Shown here: positions 9,318-23,181 of the stretch, piece by piece
How the letters are laid out: every line of letters begins with the position of its first letter
Position numbering within the stretch: position 1 is the first letter of the stretch
Assembly (NCBI RefSeq): GCF_022919075.1
Contig: NZ_CP095078.1
Coordinates: 2,914,001-2,978,000, forward strand
DNA from: Nocardioides sp. W7
GTDB lineage: Bacteria; Actinomycetota; Actinomycetes; Propionibacteriales; Nocardioidaceae
Direction of reading: 5' to 3'
Length of the DNA stretch: 64,000 nucleotides
The notes under the pieces: model-generated
What the model was told of the DNA's origin: nothing
Database searches by the model: none
Seen by the model: only the letters and a program-made list of their open reading frames with translations
Program-made: the position numbers and the translations under genes

Positions 9318-9665
9318 TCAGTCGCCCGAGGTGTTCGTGTAGGTGATGTCGATGACGCCCGTGGCGACGAGGATCCAGTAGAGGATGCCGAGGGCGAGGC
9401 CGATGATGCCGAGGATGAAGCCCCAGTGGGCGAGGCCGTCGCCCTTCTTGGCGCCGTTCGACTCCCGGATGTCCTTCTTGCCGAGCTGGCCGAAGACGAC
9501 ACCGAGGATCGAGAAGATCAGACAGCCCCAGAAGCAGGGGATGGCGCCGATGATGCCGAGCACCAGGGCGGCGATCGCCATGCCGGAGGTCTTCTGCGGC
9601 GGAGCGCCGCCGTAGGGCGGTTGCGGCGCGCCGTACTGGGGCGGAGGGGGCTCGGAGTAGCTCAC
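9318..9665 (-). CDS. DUF4190-type two-helix membrane protein with proline-rich N-terminus
   Basis: A 115-residue protein. Residues 1-25 are a Pro/Tyr/Gly-rich cytoplasmic segment ([12 protein letters not shown]), followed by two helices (about 28-55 and 80-106) separated by a charged loop [13 protein letters not shown], the DUF4190 pattern. It starts at GTG 9665 with AAGGA upstream. It is encoded against the trp block and divergently from trpC. Such proteins are common in actinobacteria and of unknown function. The longer upstream frame on this strand is an antisense shadow of trpC. Confidence 0.82.
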   Translation of the reverse strand: MSYSEPPPPQYGAPQPPYGGAPPQKTSGMAIAALVLGIIGAIPCFWGCLIFSILGVVFGQLGKKDIRESNGAKKGDGLAHWGFILGIIGLALGILYWILVATGVIDITYTNTSGD

Positions 9666-9800
9666 GTGTCGTCGTCCTTCGTCGGGGGGCCGGCTACGGA
9701 GCCGGTCGGGTGGGGTGAACGTACCGCCCTGCGGCCGGGTCAAACCTCCTCGGGTGAGAGACTGGTCGGGTCCACCTCGCCCGCTGTTCCGGAGGCCCGT

Positions 9801-10579
9801 ATGTCCGTGCTCGACGACATCGTCGCCGGGGTCCGGGCCGACCTCGCGGAGCGCGAGGCGGCCGTCCCCGTCGCCGACCTGCGCGCGGCGCTCGCCGATG
9901 TCGACCCGCCGCGCGACCCGATGCCGCACTTCCGGGCGCCGGGCTCGAGCGTCATCGCCGAGGTCAAGCGCCGCAGCCCGAGCAAGGGTGCGCTCGCCGA
10001 CATCCCCGACCCCGCCGACCTGGCTCGTGCGTACGCCGCCGGAGGGGCGGCCGCGATCAGCGTGCTCACCGAGCAGCGCCGCTTCGGTGGCAGCCTCGAC
10101 GACCTGCGCGCCGTGCGGGCCGCCGTCGACGTGCCGGTGCTGCGCAAGGACTTCATCGTCACCAGCTACCAGATCGTCGAGGCCCGCGCGGCCGGTGCCG
10201 ACCTGGCGCTGCTGATCGTCGCGGCTCTCGACGACGACGAGTTGCGCCGCCTCCACGACGAGGCCCGCGAGCTCGGCCTGACCGTGCTCGTCGAGGCCCA
10301 CGACGAGGCTGAGACCGAGCGCGCCGTCACGCTCGGCGCCGAGCTGGTCGGGATCAACGCCCGCAACCTCAAGACCCTGAAGATCGACACCGAGACCTTC
10401 GGGCGGCTCGCCCCGCTGGTCCCCGACGACCGCGTCAAGGTGGCCGAGTCCGGGATCTTCTCGCAGACCGACGTCAAGCGCTTCGTCTCCGAGGGTGCCC
10501 GTGCGGTGCTCGTCGGCGAGGCGCTCGTGAAGGACGGCGACCCCCGCGCAGCGGTGGCCGCCATGACGGGAGTGGAAGC

Positions 10580-10583
<4 letters not shown>
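9801..10583 (+). CDS. trpC: Indole-3-glycerol phosphate synthase TrpC
   Basis: Closes the indole ring from CdRP; a cytoplasmic (beta/alpha)8 enzyme of 260 residues. The signature [13 protein letters not shown] (Glu54, Lys56) and the VLRKDF segment with the catalytic Lys are intact, as are NARNLKT and the VAESGI phosphate site. Start ATG 9801 has a strong GGAGG about five bases upstream. The stop overlaps trpB (GTGA). The 135 bases upstream separate it from DUF4190 and must hold both promoters. Confidence 0.97.
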
Positions 10584-11832
<1,249 letters not shown>

Positions 11833-11836
<4 letters not shown>

Positions 11837-12645
11837 CGACGAGCACTGCATTCGAGAAGGCGAAGGCCGACGACCGCGCGGCCCTGGTCGGCTACCTGCC
11901 CGCCGGCTACCCCGACGTCCCGGGGGCGATCGACGCCCTGCTCGCCATGGTCGACGCCGGCTGCGACGTCATCGAGATCGGCCTGCCCTACAGCGACCCG
12001 GTGATGGACGGCCCGACCATACAGGCCGCCGCCCAGGCCGCGCTCGAGCGCGGCATCCGCACCACCGACGTGCTCCGCACCGTCGAGGCGGTCGCGGCCA
12101 CCGGCACGCCCACGGTCGTGATGACCTACTGGAACCCGGTGGAGCGGTACGGCGTCGAGCGGTTCGCCGCCGACCTCGCGAACGCCGGGGGAGCGGGCCT
12201 GATCACGCCCGACCTGACCCCCGACTTCGCGCCGGAGTGGATCGCCGCGGCCGACGCCCACGACCTGGACAAGATATTCCTGGTCGCCCCCTCCTCGACC
12301 GACGAGCGGATCGCGATGACGACCGCCGCGTGCCGTGGCTTCGTCTACGCGACCGCGGTCATGGGCGTCACTGGCGCCCGCACCACGACCAGCGACCTGG
12401 CCGGCCCGCTCGTCGCCCGCACCAAGGCGGCCGCCCCCGGCCTGCCCGTGGGCGTCGGCCTCGGGGTCAGCAACGGCGACCAGGCCGCGGAGATCGCGGC
12501 CAAGAACGGGATCGGCGCCGACGGCGTCATCGTCGGCTCGGCGTTCGTGCGCGTCCTCCTCGACCACGCCGACGACCGGGCGGCGGGGCTGCGTGCCCTG
12601 ACCGCGCTCACCGAGGACCTCGCGGGCGGCGTCCGACGTGCGTAG
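11833..12645 (+). CDS. trpA: Tryptophan synthase alpha subunit
   Basis: Cleaves indole-3-glycerol phosphate to indole for TrpB. The 270-residue (beta/alpha)8 protein carries catalytic Glu48 ([10 protein letters not shown]) and Asp59 (VMDGPT), at the positions of Glu49/Asp60 in Salmonella TrpA, and VGLGVS and VGSAF phosphate loops. Overlaps trpB upstream and the Sco1-like gene downstream by eight bases. Despite trpC, trpB and trpA, no trpE, trpD or trpF lies in the window. Confidence 0.97.
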
Positions 12646-13234
12646 TTTCGGCATCCTGCTGGCGGCCCTGGTCCTGCTCGCCGGCTGTGGAAGTGACACG
12701 CCCGAGGGCGAGCTCAGCGCGACGGTGGTCCCCGACCGGCCGTTCGAGATCGGCGCCCAGGAGCTCACCGACACCGACGGCGAGCCGCGCTCCCTGGCCG
12801 AGACCGACGACCGGCTCACCCTGGTCTTCTTCGGCTACACGCACTGCCCCGACATCTGCCCGGCGACGATGCAGACCATCGCCTCGGCCCTCACCCGGCT
12901 CTCCGACGCCGATCGCGAGGAGGTCGGCATGGCCTTCGTCAGCACCGACCCCAGCCGCGACACCGCGCCCGCGCTGCGGCGCTACCTCGACCGGTACGAC
13001 CCGTCGTTCGTCGGCCTGACCGGCGAGCTCGACGAGATCGTCGCGCTCGGTCGGACGGTCGGCATCTTCGTCGCGGACGGCGAGCAGCTGGCCTCGGGCG
13101 GCTACGACCTCGGCAGCCACGGCTCGCAGGTGCTGGCCCTCGACGCCGCGGGTGAGGTACCGGTCTACTGGGGCCAGGACACCTCCTCGGCGGAGTTCGC
13201 CGCCGACATCGAGATGCTCCTCGGAGAGGACTGA
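12638..13234 (+). CDS. Sco1/SenC family copper-chaperone lipoprotein
   Basis: A 198-residue exported lipoprotein: signal peptide with lipobox LLAGC (Cys17) and a thioredoxin-like domain. The metal-binding CPDIC motif (about residues 70-74) and the later conserved His (GSHGSQ) are present, as required for Cu binding in cytochrome c oxidase CuA assembly. Start GTG 12638 overlaps trpA. Its position just before lgt, the enzyme that would lipidate it, is notable but may be chance. A peroxiredoxin-like role is an alternative. Confidence 0.9.
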   Translation: MRSFGILLAALVLLAGCGSDTPEGELSATVVPDRPFEIGAQELTDTDGEPRSLAETDDRLTLVFFGYTHCPDICPATMQTIASALTRLSDADREEVGMAFVSTDPSRDTAPALRRYLDRYDPSFVGLTGELDEIVALGRTVGIFVADGEQLASGGYDLGSHGSQVLALDAAGEVPVYWGQDTSSAEFAADIEMLLGED

Positions 13235-13235
13235 C

Positions 13236-14165
13236 GTGACCGGGCTCCTGCCCCCGCTGGCCATCCCCAGCCCCGACAACGGGGTCTGGCACCTCGGCCC
13301 GCTGCCGCTGCGCGGCTACGCGCTCGCGATCATCCTCGGCATCGTCGCCGCGATCTGGATCGGCGAGCGGCGCTGGGTCGCCCGGGGCGGCAAGCCGGGG
13401 GAGGTCCAGGACCTGGCGATCTGGGCGGTGCCGTTCGGCCTGGTCGGCGCCCGGCTCTACCACGTCGCCACCGACCACAGCCTCTACTTCGGGGAGGGCC
13501 GCAGTCCCTGGGAGGCGCTCTACGTCTGGCAGGGCGGTCTCGGGGTCTGGGGCGGCATCGCCGCGGGCGCCCTCGGGATCGTCGTCGGGGCCAGGGTGAA
13601 GGGGATCCGGCTGCTGCCCATCCTCGACGCGCTCGCGCCCGGCGTCCTGGTCGCGCAGGCGATCGGGCGGTGGGGCAACTGGTTCAACCAGGAGCTCTTC
13701 GGCAAGCCGACCGACCTGCCGTGGGGGCTGGAGATCGACCCCGAGCACCGACCCGACGGCTACGCCGACGTGGCGACGTTCCACCCCACCTTCCTCTACG
13801 AGTGCCTGTGGTGCCTCGCGGCGTTCGCCGTCCTGGTCTGGGCCGACCGCCGGTTCCGGCTGGGCCACGGCCGGGTGCTGGCGCTCTACGTGATGGCCTA
13901 CACCCTGGGCCGGGGCTGGATCGAGACGCTGCGCATCGACAACGTCGAGCTCTCCGACGTCGGCGGGCTGCGCTTCAACGTGTGGACCTCGATCGTGCTG
14001 TTCGTGCTGGCCGCGGCGTACTTCGCCTGGAGCAGCGTGCGCCACCCCGGCCGCGAGGAGCAGGTGTACGACGAGCCGGTCCACGAGACCGCCGGCGAGA
14101 CCGTTCCCACGACCGTCGACGAGACCGAGGACACCCCCGAGCCGTCCGCCGGCGATCGCGAGTAG
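13236..14165 (+). CDS. lgt: Prolipoprotein diacylglyceryl transferase Lgt
   Basis: Transfers diacylglyceryl from phosphatidylglycerol to the lipobox Cys of prolipoproteins; an inner-membrane enzyme with about seven helices. The 309-residue protein contains the Lgt signature GRWGNWFNQELFGKPT and the preceding HGGLG-like region (WQGGLGVWGG), plus an acidic 45-residue C-terminal tail rich in Glu/Thr. Start GTG 13236 has GGAGAGGA upstream. The window itself encodes substrates with a lipobox (the Sco1-like protein and the liv binding protein). Confidence 0.96.
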   Translation: MTGLLPPLAIPSPDNGVWHLGPLPLRGYALAIILGIVAAIWIGERRWVARGGKPGEVQDLAIWAVPFGLVGARLYHVATDHSLYFGEGRSPWEALYVWQGGLGVWGGIAAGALGIVVGARVKGIRLLPILDALAPGVLVAQAIGRWGNWFNQELFGKPTDLPWGLEIDPEHRPDGYADVATFHPTFLYECLWCLAAFAVLVWADRRFRLGHGRVLALYVMAYTLGRGWIETLRIDNVELSDVGGLRFNVWTSIVLFVLAAAYFAWSSVRHPGREEQVYDEPVHETAGETVPTTVDETEDTPEPSAGDRE

Positions 14166-14228
14166 CACCGTCGCCGCAACGTGCTGGTAACCTGAGTACC
14201 TCCGCGTGGGCCAGTGTCGTCCCCTGCC

Positions 14229-14268
14229 GATCTGGGTGCAGTTGCACATCTGCCAGATCCCAACTGCA
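14229..14268 (+). promoter_or_regulatory. Interleaved dyads in the gltB leader
   Basis: GATCTGG (14229-14235) pairs with CCAGATC (14253-14259), and TGCAGTTG (14237-14244) pairs with CAACTGCA (14261-14268). The two helices are interleaved (a-b-a'-b'), so as RNA they would form either alternative hairpins or a pseudoknot. The element sits 69 bases before the gltB start, in the 171-base lgt-gltB gap. A protein operator is an alternative reading. Confidence 0.5.
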
Positions 14269-14336
14269 TTGCCGATTCCGCCGGTCCGGGTGCTCCCCGC
14301 GAGTCGCCTCCGGCGCTGACGACGACGGGAGGATCC

Positions 14337-18893
<4,557 letters not shown>

Positions 18894-18911
18894 GCCGAGG
18901 CCTCATCAGCG

Positions 18912-18927
18912 CCACTGTCGGCAGTGG
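18912..18927 (+). repeat. Hairpin in the gltB-gltD gap
   Basis: CCACTG-TCGG-CAGTGG forms a six-base-pair hairpin with a four-base loop; flanking bases may extend it. There is no T-run, so it more likely protects or processes the gltBD message, allowing different gltB and gltD levels, than terminates it. Confidence 0.4.
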
Positions 18928-18962
18928 TGGACGATCGCGACGACGATGGAGGGCTGCGTCTA

Positions 18963-20444
18963 ATGGCTGACCCCAAGGGCTTTCTGAAGGAAGGTCGCGA
19001 GGTCGCGCCCCGTCGTCCGGTGGACGAGCGCGTCAACGACTGGAACGAGGTCTACCCGGGCGGCATCGGCCGGGCCCTGCTGCCGATCATCAGCAAGCAG
19101 GCCAGCCGCTGCATGGACTGCGGGATCCCGTTCTGCCACCAGGGCTGCCCGCTCGGGAACATCATCCCGGAGTGGAACGACCTGGTCTGGCGCGACGACT
19201 GGGAGGGCGCGATCGAGCGCCTGCACGCGACGAACAACTTCCCGGAGTTCACGGGTCGGCTCTGCCCGGCCCCGTGCGAGACCGCCTGTGTCCTGGGCAT
19301 CAACCAGGACCCGGTGACGATCAAGAACGTCGAGGTCTCGATCATCGACAAGGCGTGGGACTCGGGTTTCGTGCGGCCCCAGCCGCCGGAGTGGCTCTCG
19401 GGCCGCACGGTCGCCGTCGTCGGCTCCGGGCCCGCAGGCCTCGCCGCCGCCCAGCAGCTCACCCGTGCGGGCCACACCGTCGCGGTCTACGAGCGCGCCG
19501 ACAAGGTCGGTGGCCTGCTGCGCTACGGCATCCCCGAGTTCAAGATGGAGAAGAAGCACCTCGACAAGCGGCTGGAGCAGATGCGCCGCGAGGGCACCGT
19601 CTTCCGTGCCGGGGTGAACGTCGGCGTGGGCGAGCTCACCGCCGACCGGCTCCGGGAGCGGTACGACGCCGTCGTGCTCGCCATGGGCTCGACGATCGCG
19701 CGTGACCTGGACGTGCCCGGGCGCGAGCTCGCCGGCATCCACCAGGCGATGGAGTTCCTGCCGCAGGCCAACCGGGTCGCGGTCGGCGAGGCAGCGACGC
19801 TGGACGGCTCGGACCAGATCATGGCCACCGACAAGCACGTCGTCATCATCGGCGGCGGCGACACCGGTGCGGACTGTCTCGGCACGTCCACGCGGCACGG
19901 CGCGACGTCGATCACGCAGCTGGAGATCATGCCCGAGCCGCCGCACGCGCGGCCGGCGGGCCAGCCGTGGCCGACGTACCCGATGACCTTCCGGGTCTCC
20001 TCGGCGCACGAGGAGGCGGGGGAGCGGGTCTACGCCGTCTCCACCAAGGAGTTCATCGGCGACGAGGACGGCAACGTGCGGGCGCTCAAGCTCGTCGACG
20101 TCGTCTTCGAGGGCGGCCGGCTGACCGAGATCGAGGGCTCCGAGCGCGAGATCCCGGCCGACCTGGTCCTCTTCGCGATGGGCTTCGTCGGCCCGGAGAG
20201 GGACGGGCTGGTCGACCAGCTCGGCGTCGACCTCGACGAGCGCGGCAACGTGGCCCGCGACGGCTCCTACGCCTCGTCCGTGCCCGGGGTGTTCGTCGCC
20301 GGCGATGCCGGCCGCGGGCAGTCGCTCATCGTGTGGGCGATCGCCGAGGGCCGGGCCGCGGCCGCGAACGTCGACCGGTTCCTGACCGGCTCGACGACGC
20401 TGCCGACACCGATCAAGCCGACCGACCGCCCGCTGGTGGTCTGA
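18963..20444 (+). CDS. gltD: Glutamate synthase small subunit GltD
   Basis: The NADPH-oxidising FAD subunit that feeds electrons to GltB. The 493-residue protein has N-terminal Cys clusters for [4Fe-4S] centres (CMDCGIPFCHQGCP and CPAPCETACV), an FAD Rossmann motif VVGSGPAGLAAAQQL near 150, an NADPH Rossmann motif IIGGGDTGADC near 300 and a final FAD motif VFVAGDAGRGQS. Start ATG 18963 has GGAGGG upstream. Complete. Confidence 0.97.
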   Translation: MADPKGFLKEGREVAPRRPVDERVNDWNEVYPGGIGRALLPIISKQASRCMDCGIPFCHQGCPLGNIIPEWNDLVWRDDWEGAIERLHATNNFPEFTGRLCPAPCETACVLGINQDPVTIKNVEVSIIDKAWDSGFVRPQPPEWLSGRTVAVVGSGPAGLAAAQQLTRAGHTVAVYERADKVGGLLRYGIPEFKMEKKHLDKRLEQMRREGTVFRAGVNVGVGELTADRLRERYDAVVLAMGSTIARDLDVPGRELAGIHQAMEFLPQANRVAVGEAATLDGSDQIMATDKHVVIIGGGDTGADCLGTSTRHGATSITQLEIMPEPPHARPAGQPWPTYPMTFRVSSAHEEAGERVYAVSTKEFIGDEDGNVRALKLVDVVFEGGRLTEIEGSEREIPADLVLFAMGFVGPERDGLVDQLGVDLDERGNVARDGSYASSVPGVFVAGDAGRGQSLIVWAIAEGRAAAANVDRFLTGSTTLPTPIKPTDRPLVV

Positions 20445-20469
20445 GGCGGATCCGGGCCGGGGGTTCGGA

Positions 20470-20497
20470 CTTTGAACGATCAAAGCCACGCTAGACT
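20470..20497 (+). promoter_or_regulatory. pyk promoter with palindromic operator
   Basis: A perfect dyad CTTTGA-ACGA-TCAAAG (20470-20485) ends six bases before a -10 box TAGACT (20492-20497). The GTG start of pyk follows eight bases later, so the message is probably leaderless. The dyad would cover the -35 region and hence is well placed for a repressor; the regulator is unknown. Confidence 0.55.
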
Positions 20498-20505
20498 TTC
20501 GTCTC

Positions 20506-21978
20506 GTGCGTAGAGCCAAGATCGTCTGCACCCTCGGCCCGGCAACCTCCTCCCCGCGGCGCATCCGCGAACTCGTGTATGCGGGGATGGATGTCGCCCG
20601 GCTGAACATGAGCCACGGGACCCACGAGGACCATGCCGAGTCCTATCGGCTGGTCCGCGAGGCCGCGGATGCCAGCGGCCACGGGGTCGGCATCTTCGCC
20701 GACCTGCAGGGGCCCAAGATCCGGCTGGAGAAGTTCGCCGACGGGCCGGTCCAGCTGCGCCGCGGCCAGGTCTGGACGATCACGACCCGCGACGTCCCGG
20801 GCGACGCCCAGATCTGCGGGACGACGTACAAGGGCCTCCCGGGCGACGTGAAGGTCGGCGACCCGATCCTCATCGACGACGGCAAGCTCCGGCTCCGGGT
20901 CACCGGCGTCGAGAACGGCACCGACGTGCACACCGAGGTGCTCGTCGGTGGCAAGGTCAGCAACAACAAGGGCATCAACCTGCCCGGGGTCGCGGTCTCC
21001 GTGCCGGCCCTGTCCGAGAAGGACATCCGCGACCTGCGCTTCGCGCTCGCCCTCAGCGTCGACTTCGTCGCCCTGAGCTTCGTGCGCAGCGCCGCCGACG
21101 CCGAGGACGTGCGCCGGATCATGCGCGAGGAGGGGGTCCTGGTCCCGGTCATCGCGAAGATCGAGAAGCCGCAGGCGATCGAGAACCTCGACGAGGTGAT
21201 CGCGGCGTTCGACGGCTTCATGGTCGCGCGCGGCGACCTCGCCGTGGAGTGCCCGCTGGAGGACGTGCCGTTCCTGCAGAAGCAGATCGTGCGCCAGGCC
21301 CGGCTCAACGCCAAGCCCGTCATCGTGGCGACCCAGATGCTGGAGTCGATGATCTCCAGCCCGTCGCCGACCCGCGCCGAGGCCTCCGACGTCGCCAACG
21401 CGGTGCTCGACGGTGCCGACGCGGTGATGCTCTCCGGCGAGACCGGCGTGGGGGAGTACCCCATCCACACCGTCGAGACGATGGCCCGGATCATCACCTC
21501 CACCGAGCGGCACGCGCTCGAGGCCGCGGAGACCACGGGCGTCGGGGTCTTCGACTCCATCGAGTGGGACCCGCACACCAAGGGCGGGGTGATCGCGAAG
21601 GCGGCCGAGGAGGTCGCCGAGCGGGTCGGAGCCAAGTACGTCGTCGCGTTCACGCAGAGCGGCGACTCCGCGCGCCGGATGTCGCGGCTGCGCGGGTCGG
21701 TCCCGCTGCTGGCCTTCACCCCGGAGGCGACCGTTCGCTCCCAGCTGTCGCTGTCCTGGGGCGTCGAGACCTTCAAGACCCAGACGGTCGAGCACACCGA
21801 CGAGATGGTCCGCCAGGTCGACGAGCAGCTGCTCCGCATCGGCCGCGTCCAGGAGGGTGACCTCGTGGTGATCATCGCCGGTGCGCCTCCGGGCATCCCG
21901 GGCTCGACCAACGCGCTGCGGATCCACCGGATGGGCGACGCGATCAACCGGGTCGCGCCCGCGTACAAGCGGGACTGA
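20506..21978 (+). CDS. pyk: Pyruvate kinase
   Basis: Last step of glycolysis: PEP plus ADP to pyruvate plus ATP. The 490-residue protein shows the N-terminal KIVCTLGPA, the active-site IEKPQAIEN (catalytic Lys region), the MVARGDLAVE metal-binding segment, and TQMLESM. The A, B and C domains are all complete. Start GTG 20506 lies eight bases after a TAGACT box and has no ribosome site, typical of leaderless actinobacterial genes. Convergent with the HTH/LAGLIDADG gene, six bases apart. Confidence 0.97.
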   Translation: MRRAKIVCTLGPATSSPRRIRELVYAGMDVARLNMSHGTHEDHAESYRLVREAADASGHGVGIFADLQGPKIRLEKFADGPVQLRRGQVWTITTRDVPGDAQICGTTYKGLPGDVKVGDPILIDDGKLRLRVTGVENGTDVHTEVLVGGKVSNNKGINLPGVAVSVPALSEKDIRDLRFALALSVDFVALSFVRSAADAEDVRRIMREEGVLVPVIAKIEKPQAIENLDEVIAAFDGFMVARGDLAVECPLEDVPFLQKQIVRQARLNAKPVIVATQMLESMISSPSPTRAEASDVANAVLDGADAVMLSGETGVGEYPIHTVETMARIITSTERHALEAAETTGVGVFDSIEWDPHTKGGVIAKAAEEVAERVGAKYVVAFTQSGDSARRMSRLRGSVPLLAFTPEATVRSQLSLSWGVETFKTQTVEHTDEMVRQVDEQLLRIGRVQEGDLVVIIAGAPPGIPGSTNALRIHRMGDAINRVAPAYKRD

Positions 21979-21984
21979 CGCCGC

Positions 21985-22764
21985 TCAGGTCTTCAGGCCG
22001 ATCAGCGCGTCGAGGCGAGCGACCGCCTCGCGGGTGGAGACGCTCACGTGCCAGCGCGACGATCGGCGCCAAGCGACGCCTGCGAGGTCGAGGGCGTGGC
22101 AGCAGAGCTCGAGGATGTCCTCGGACCTGTTGCTGAACTGCCACCGCGGATACTCGTAGCGCTTCGCCTCGCCGGCGACGGTCCGGGTGGCCCAGTTGCG
22201 TACCCGGCTCCCGTCCGAGTGGAAGAGCCCGCGCAACAGCCGGTCCGGGTGGTCGTCCACGAGGGTTCGTTGCCAGTCCTCGAGCTCGATCCTGCGCTCG
22301 TGCTTGCGGCCCGGACCGTGCTGGGGAAACAGGCAGCACCAGTGCTTCCACGAGCTTGTCACGATGACGGCGCCCGGGACGCACCGGCGGTGAGGGCGGG
22401 CCCCGGGCTTGACCTCGGTCATGAGCGCGGCGATCCGGTCGATGTCGTGCGAGTACTTCGCGTCATTGACGACGTGCAGGTTCCACACTCCTCGTCGTCC
22501 GGCCGTGATGTGCCCGTCGCCGAGGTACCACCCCAGCAGCTCGGCGTAGGCGGGCTCGTCGAGCGGACCTCCGTCGCACCTCGGGCACGGCGGAGTGATA
22601 CGGGACTGGCCGAGAGGCAGGCCGCGTCGCTGGTAGTCGCGTCGCCAGCGACGGATGGTCTTGACCGCGACGCCGTGCCGACGGGCGTTCTCGGCGTCGG
22701 ACATGCCCGCGTCGGAGGCACGCAGAGCACTCTCCACGGTGGCAAGTGGGCGGACGTGGGGCAC
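21985..22764 (-). CDS. HTH plus LAGLIDADG homing-endonuclease-like protein
   Basis: About 259 residues from the chosen GTG. An N-terminal helix-turn-helix (DAENARRHGVAVKTIRRWRR) is followed by a CPRC pair and two LAGLIDADG-type helices: AELLGWYLGDGH and DRLLRGLFHSDGS, each ending in the acidic residue that binds catalytic metal. This makes a single-chain, two-motif endonuclease fold. The gene lies 31 bases downstream of tRNA-Leu on the same strand and is free-standing, not in an intein or intron. The start is uncertain: GTG 22764, GTG 22737 or ATG 22704; the frame open further upstream runs through the tRNA and is not coding. It could be an active nuclease or a DNA-binding regulator derived from one. 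Confidence 0.75.
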   Translation of the reverse strand: MPHVRPLATVESALRASDAGMSDAENARRHGVAVKTIRRWRRDYQRRGLPLGQSRITPPCPRCDGGPLDEPAYAELLGWYLGDGHITAGRRGVWNLHVVNDAKYSHDIDRIAALMTEVKPGARPHRRCVPGAVIVTSSWKHWCCLFPQHGPGRKHERRIELEDWQRTLVDDHPDRLLRGLFHSDGSRVRNWATRTVAGEAKRYEYPRWQFSNRSEDILELCCHALDLAGVAWRRSSRWHVSVSTREAVARLDALIGLKT

Positions 22765-22795
22765 GTCCCGATGGTGCGTCCGAGCACCGACAGTC

Positions 22796-22881
22796 TGGTG
22801 CCGGGTGTGGGATTCGAACCCACAAGTCCTTGCGGACAGTGGTGTTTGAGACCACCGCGTATGCCGTTCCGCCAACCCGGC
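22796..22881 (-). tRNA. tRNA-Leu (anticodon CAA), CCA encoded
   Basis: Read on the minus strand, the 83-nt body has acceptor arms GCCGGGT/ACCCGGC, D-stem GCG/CGC, anticodon stem GTGGT/ACCAC with loop CTCAAAC (anticodon CAA, reads UUG), a long class II variable arm with GTCC/GGAC, and a T-arm GTGGG-TTCGAAT-CCCAC. Discriminator A is followed by an encoded CCA (22796-22798). No intron. The long variable arm and the discriminator A fit a leucine tRNA. Confidence 0.95.
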
Positions 22882-22895
22882 TCAGGGCCGGCCAC

Positions 22896-22901
22896 ACCTT
22901 A
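22896..22901 (-). promoter_or_regulatory. Putative -10 box (TAAGGT) for tRNA-Leu
   Basis: TAAGGT on the minus strand lies 14 bases before the tRNA 5' end and fits TANNNT. The -35 region is weak (TTTCGA at 17 bases spacing). The rest of the 22882-22970 gap contains a short AGTCT/AGACT dyad. Confidence 0.35.
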
Positions 22902-22970
22902 CCCTTGGCTTAAGTCTATCGAAAGACTAGGGTTTGACTGTCGGACGATCTCGGGACTCAGGAGGCAGCC

Positions 22971-23154
22971 ATGTGGCAGCCGTGGCGGTGGGCCAGCGCC
23001 AGCAACGCGCGCGGTCGAGAACGCTCGGGTGGGCGCCGTCGAGTGCTCGCGGCGCCTGGTCGACCGGATCGAGGTCGGGCTCTACCTCGCCGCGCTCGTC
23101 CCCGAGGCCGAGCCGACGTCCGTGCGGAGCGCCGGCACCCAGCACCCGGCCTGA
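22971..23154 (+). pseudogene. Frameshifted small gene (about 61 residues if repaired)
   Basis: ATG 22971 has a near-ideal AGGAGG five bases upstream and starts a Trp-rich peptide MWQPWRWASASNAR. In that frame the rest is Arg/Gly-rich noise, but a different frame from about 23011 gives a protein-like, Glu-rich sequence (AVENARVGAVECSRRLVD, then RIEVGLYLAALVPEAEP) ending at 23154. Adding two bases (GC) in the GCGCGCG run near 23007-23013 would join both into one 61-residue helical protein. Either a two-base contraction in a dinucleotide run broke a real gene or the sequence has an error there. Function unknown. Confidence 0.45.
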
Positions 23155-23168
23155 CCCGTCGGCGGGGT

Positions 23169-23174
23169 TAGCCT
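23169..23174 (+). promoter_or_regulatory. -10 box (TAGCCT) of pdtaR, leaderless start
   Basis: TAGCCT ends seven bases before GTG 23182, and there is no ribosome site in between. Transcript and start codon probably coincide. Confidence 0.5.
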
Positions 23175-23181
23175 GTGCCGC

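Noticed and set aside
14214..14336. Upstream extension of gltB
   Set aside because: It would overrun the leader dyads and give an abnormally long propeptide; GTG 14337 has GGGAGGA and yields Cys23.
22765..22875. N-terminal extension of the LAGLIDADG gene through the tRNA
   Set aside because: Those codons are the tRNA-Leu gene itself on the same strand.
22796..22881. Intron in tRNA-Leu targeted by the neighbouring nuclease
   Set aside because: The anticodon loop is seven bases and uninterrupted.
22048..23154. 368-codon plus-strand frame spanning the tRNA and LAGLIDADG gene
   Set aside because: Antisense to both; only its last ~45 codons look protein-like and belong to the frameshifted small gene.
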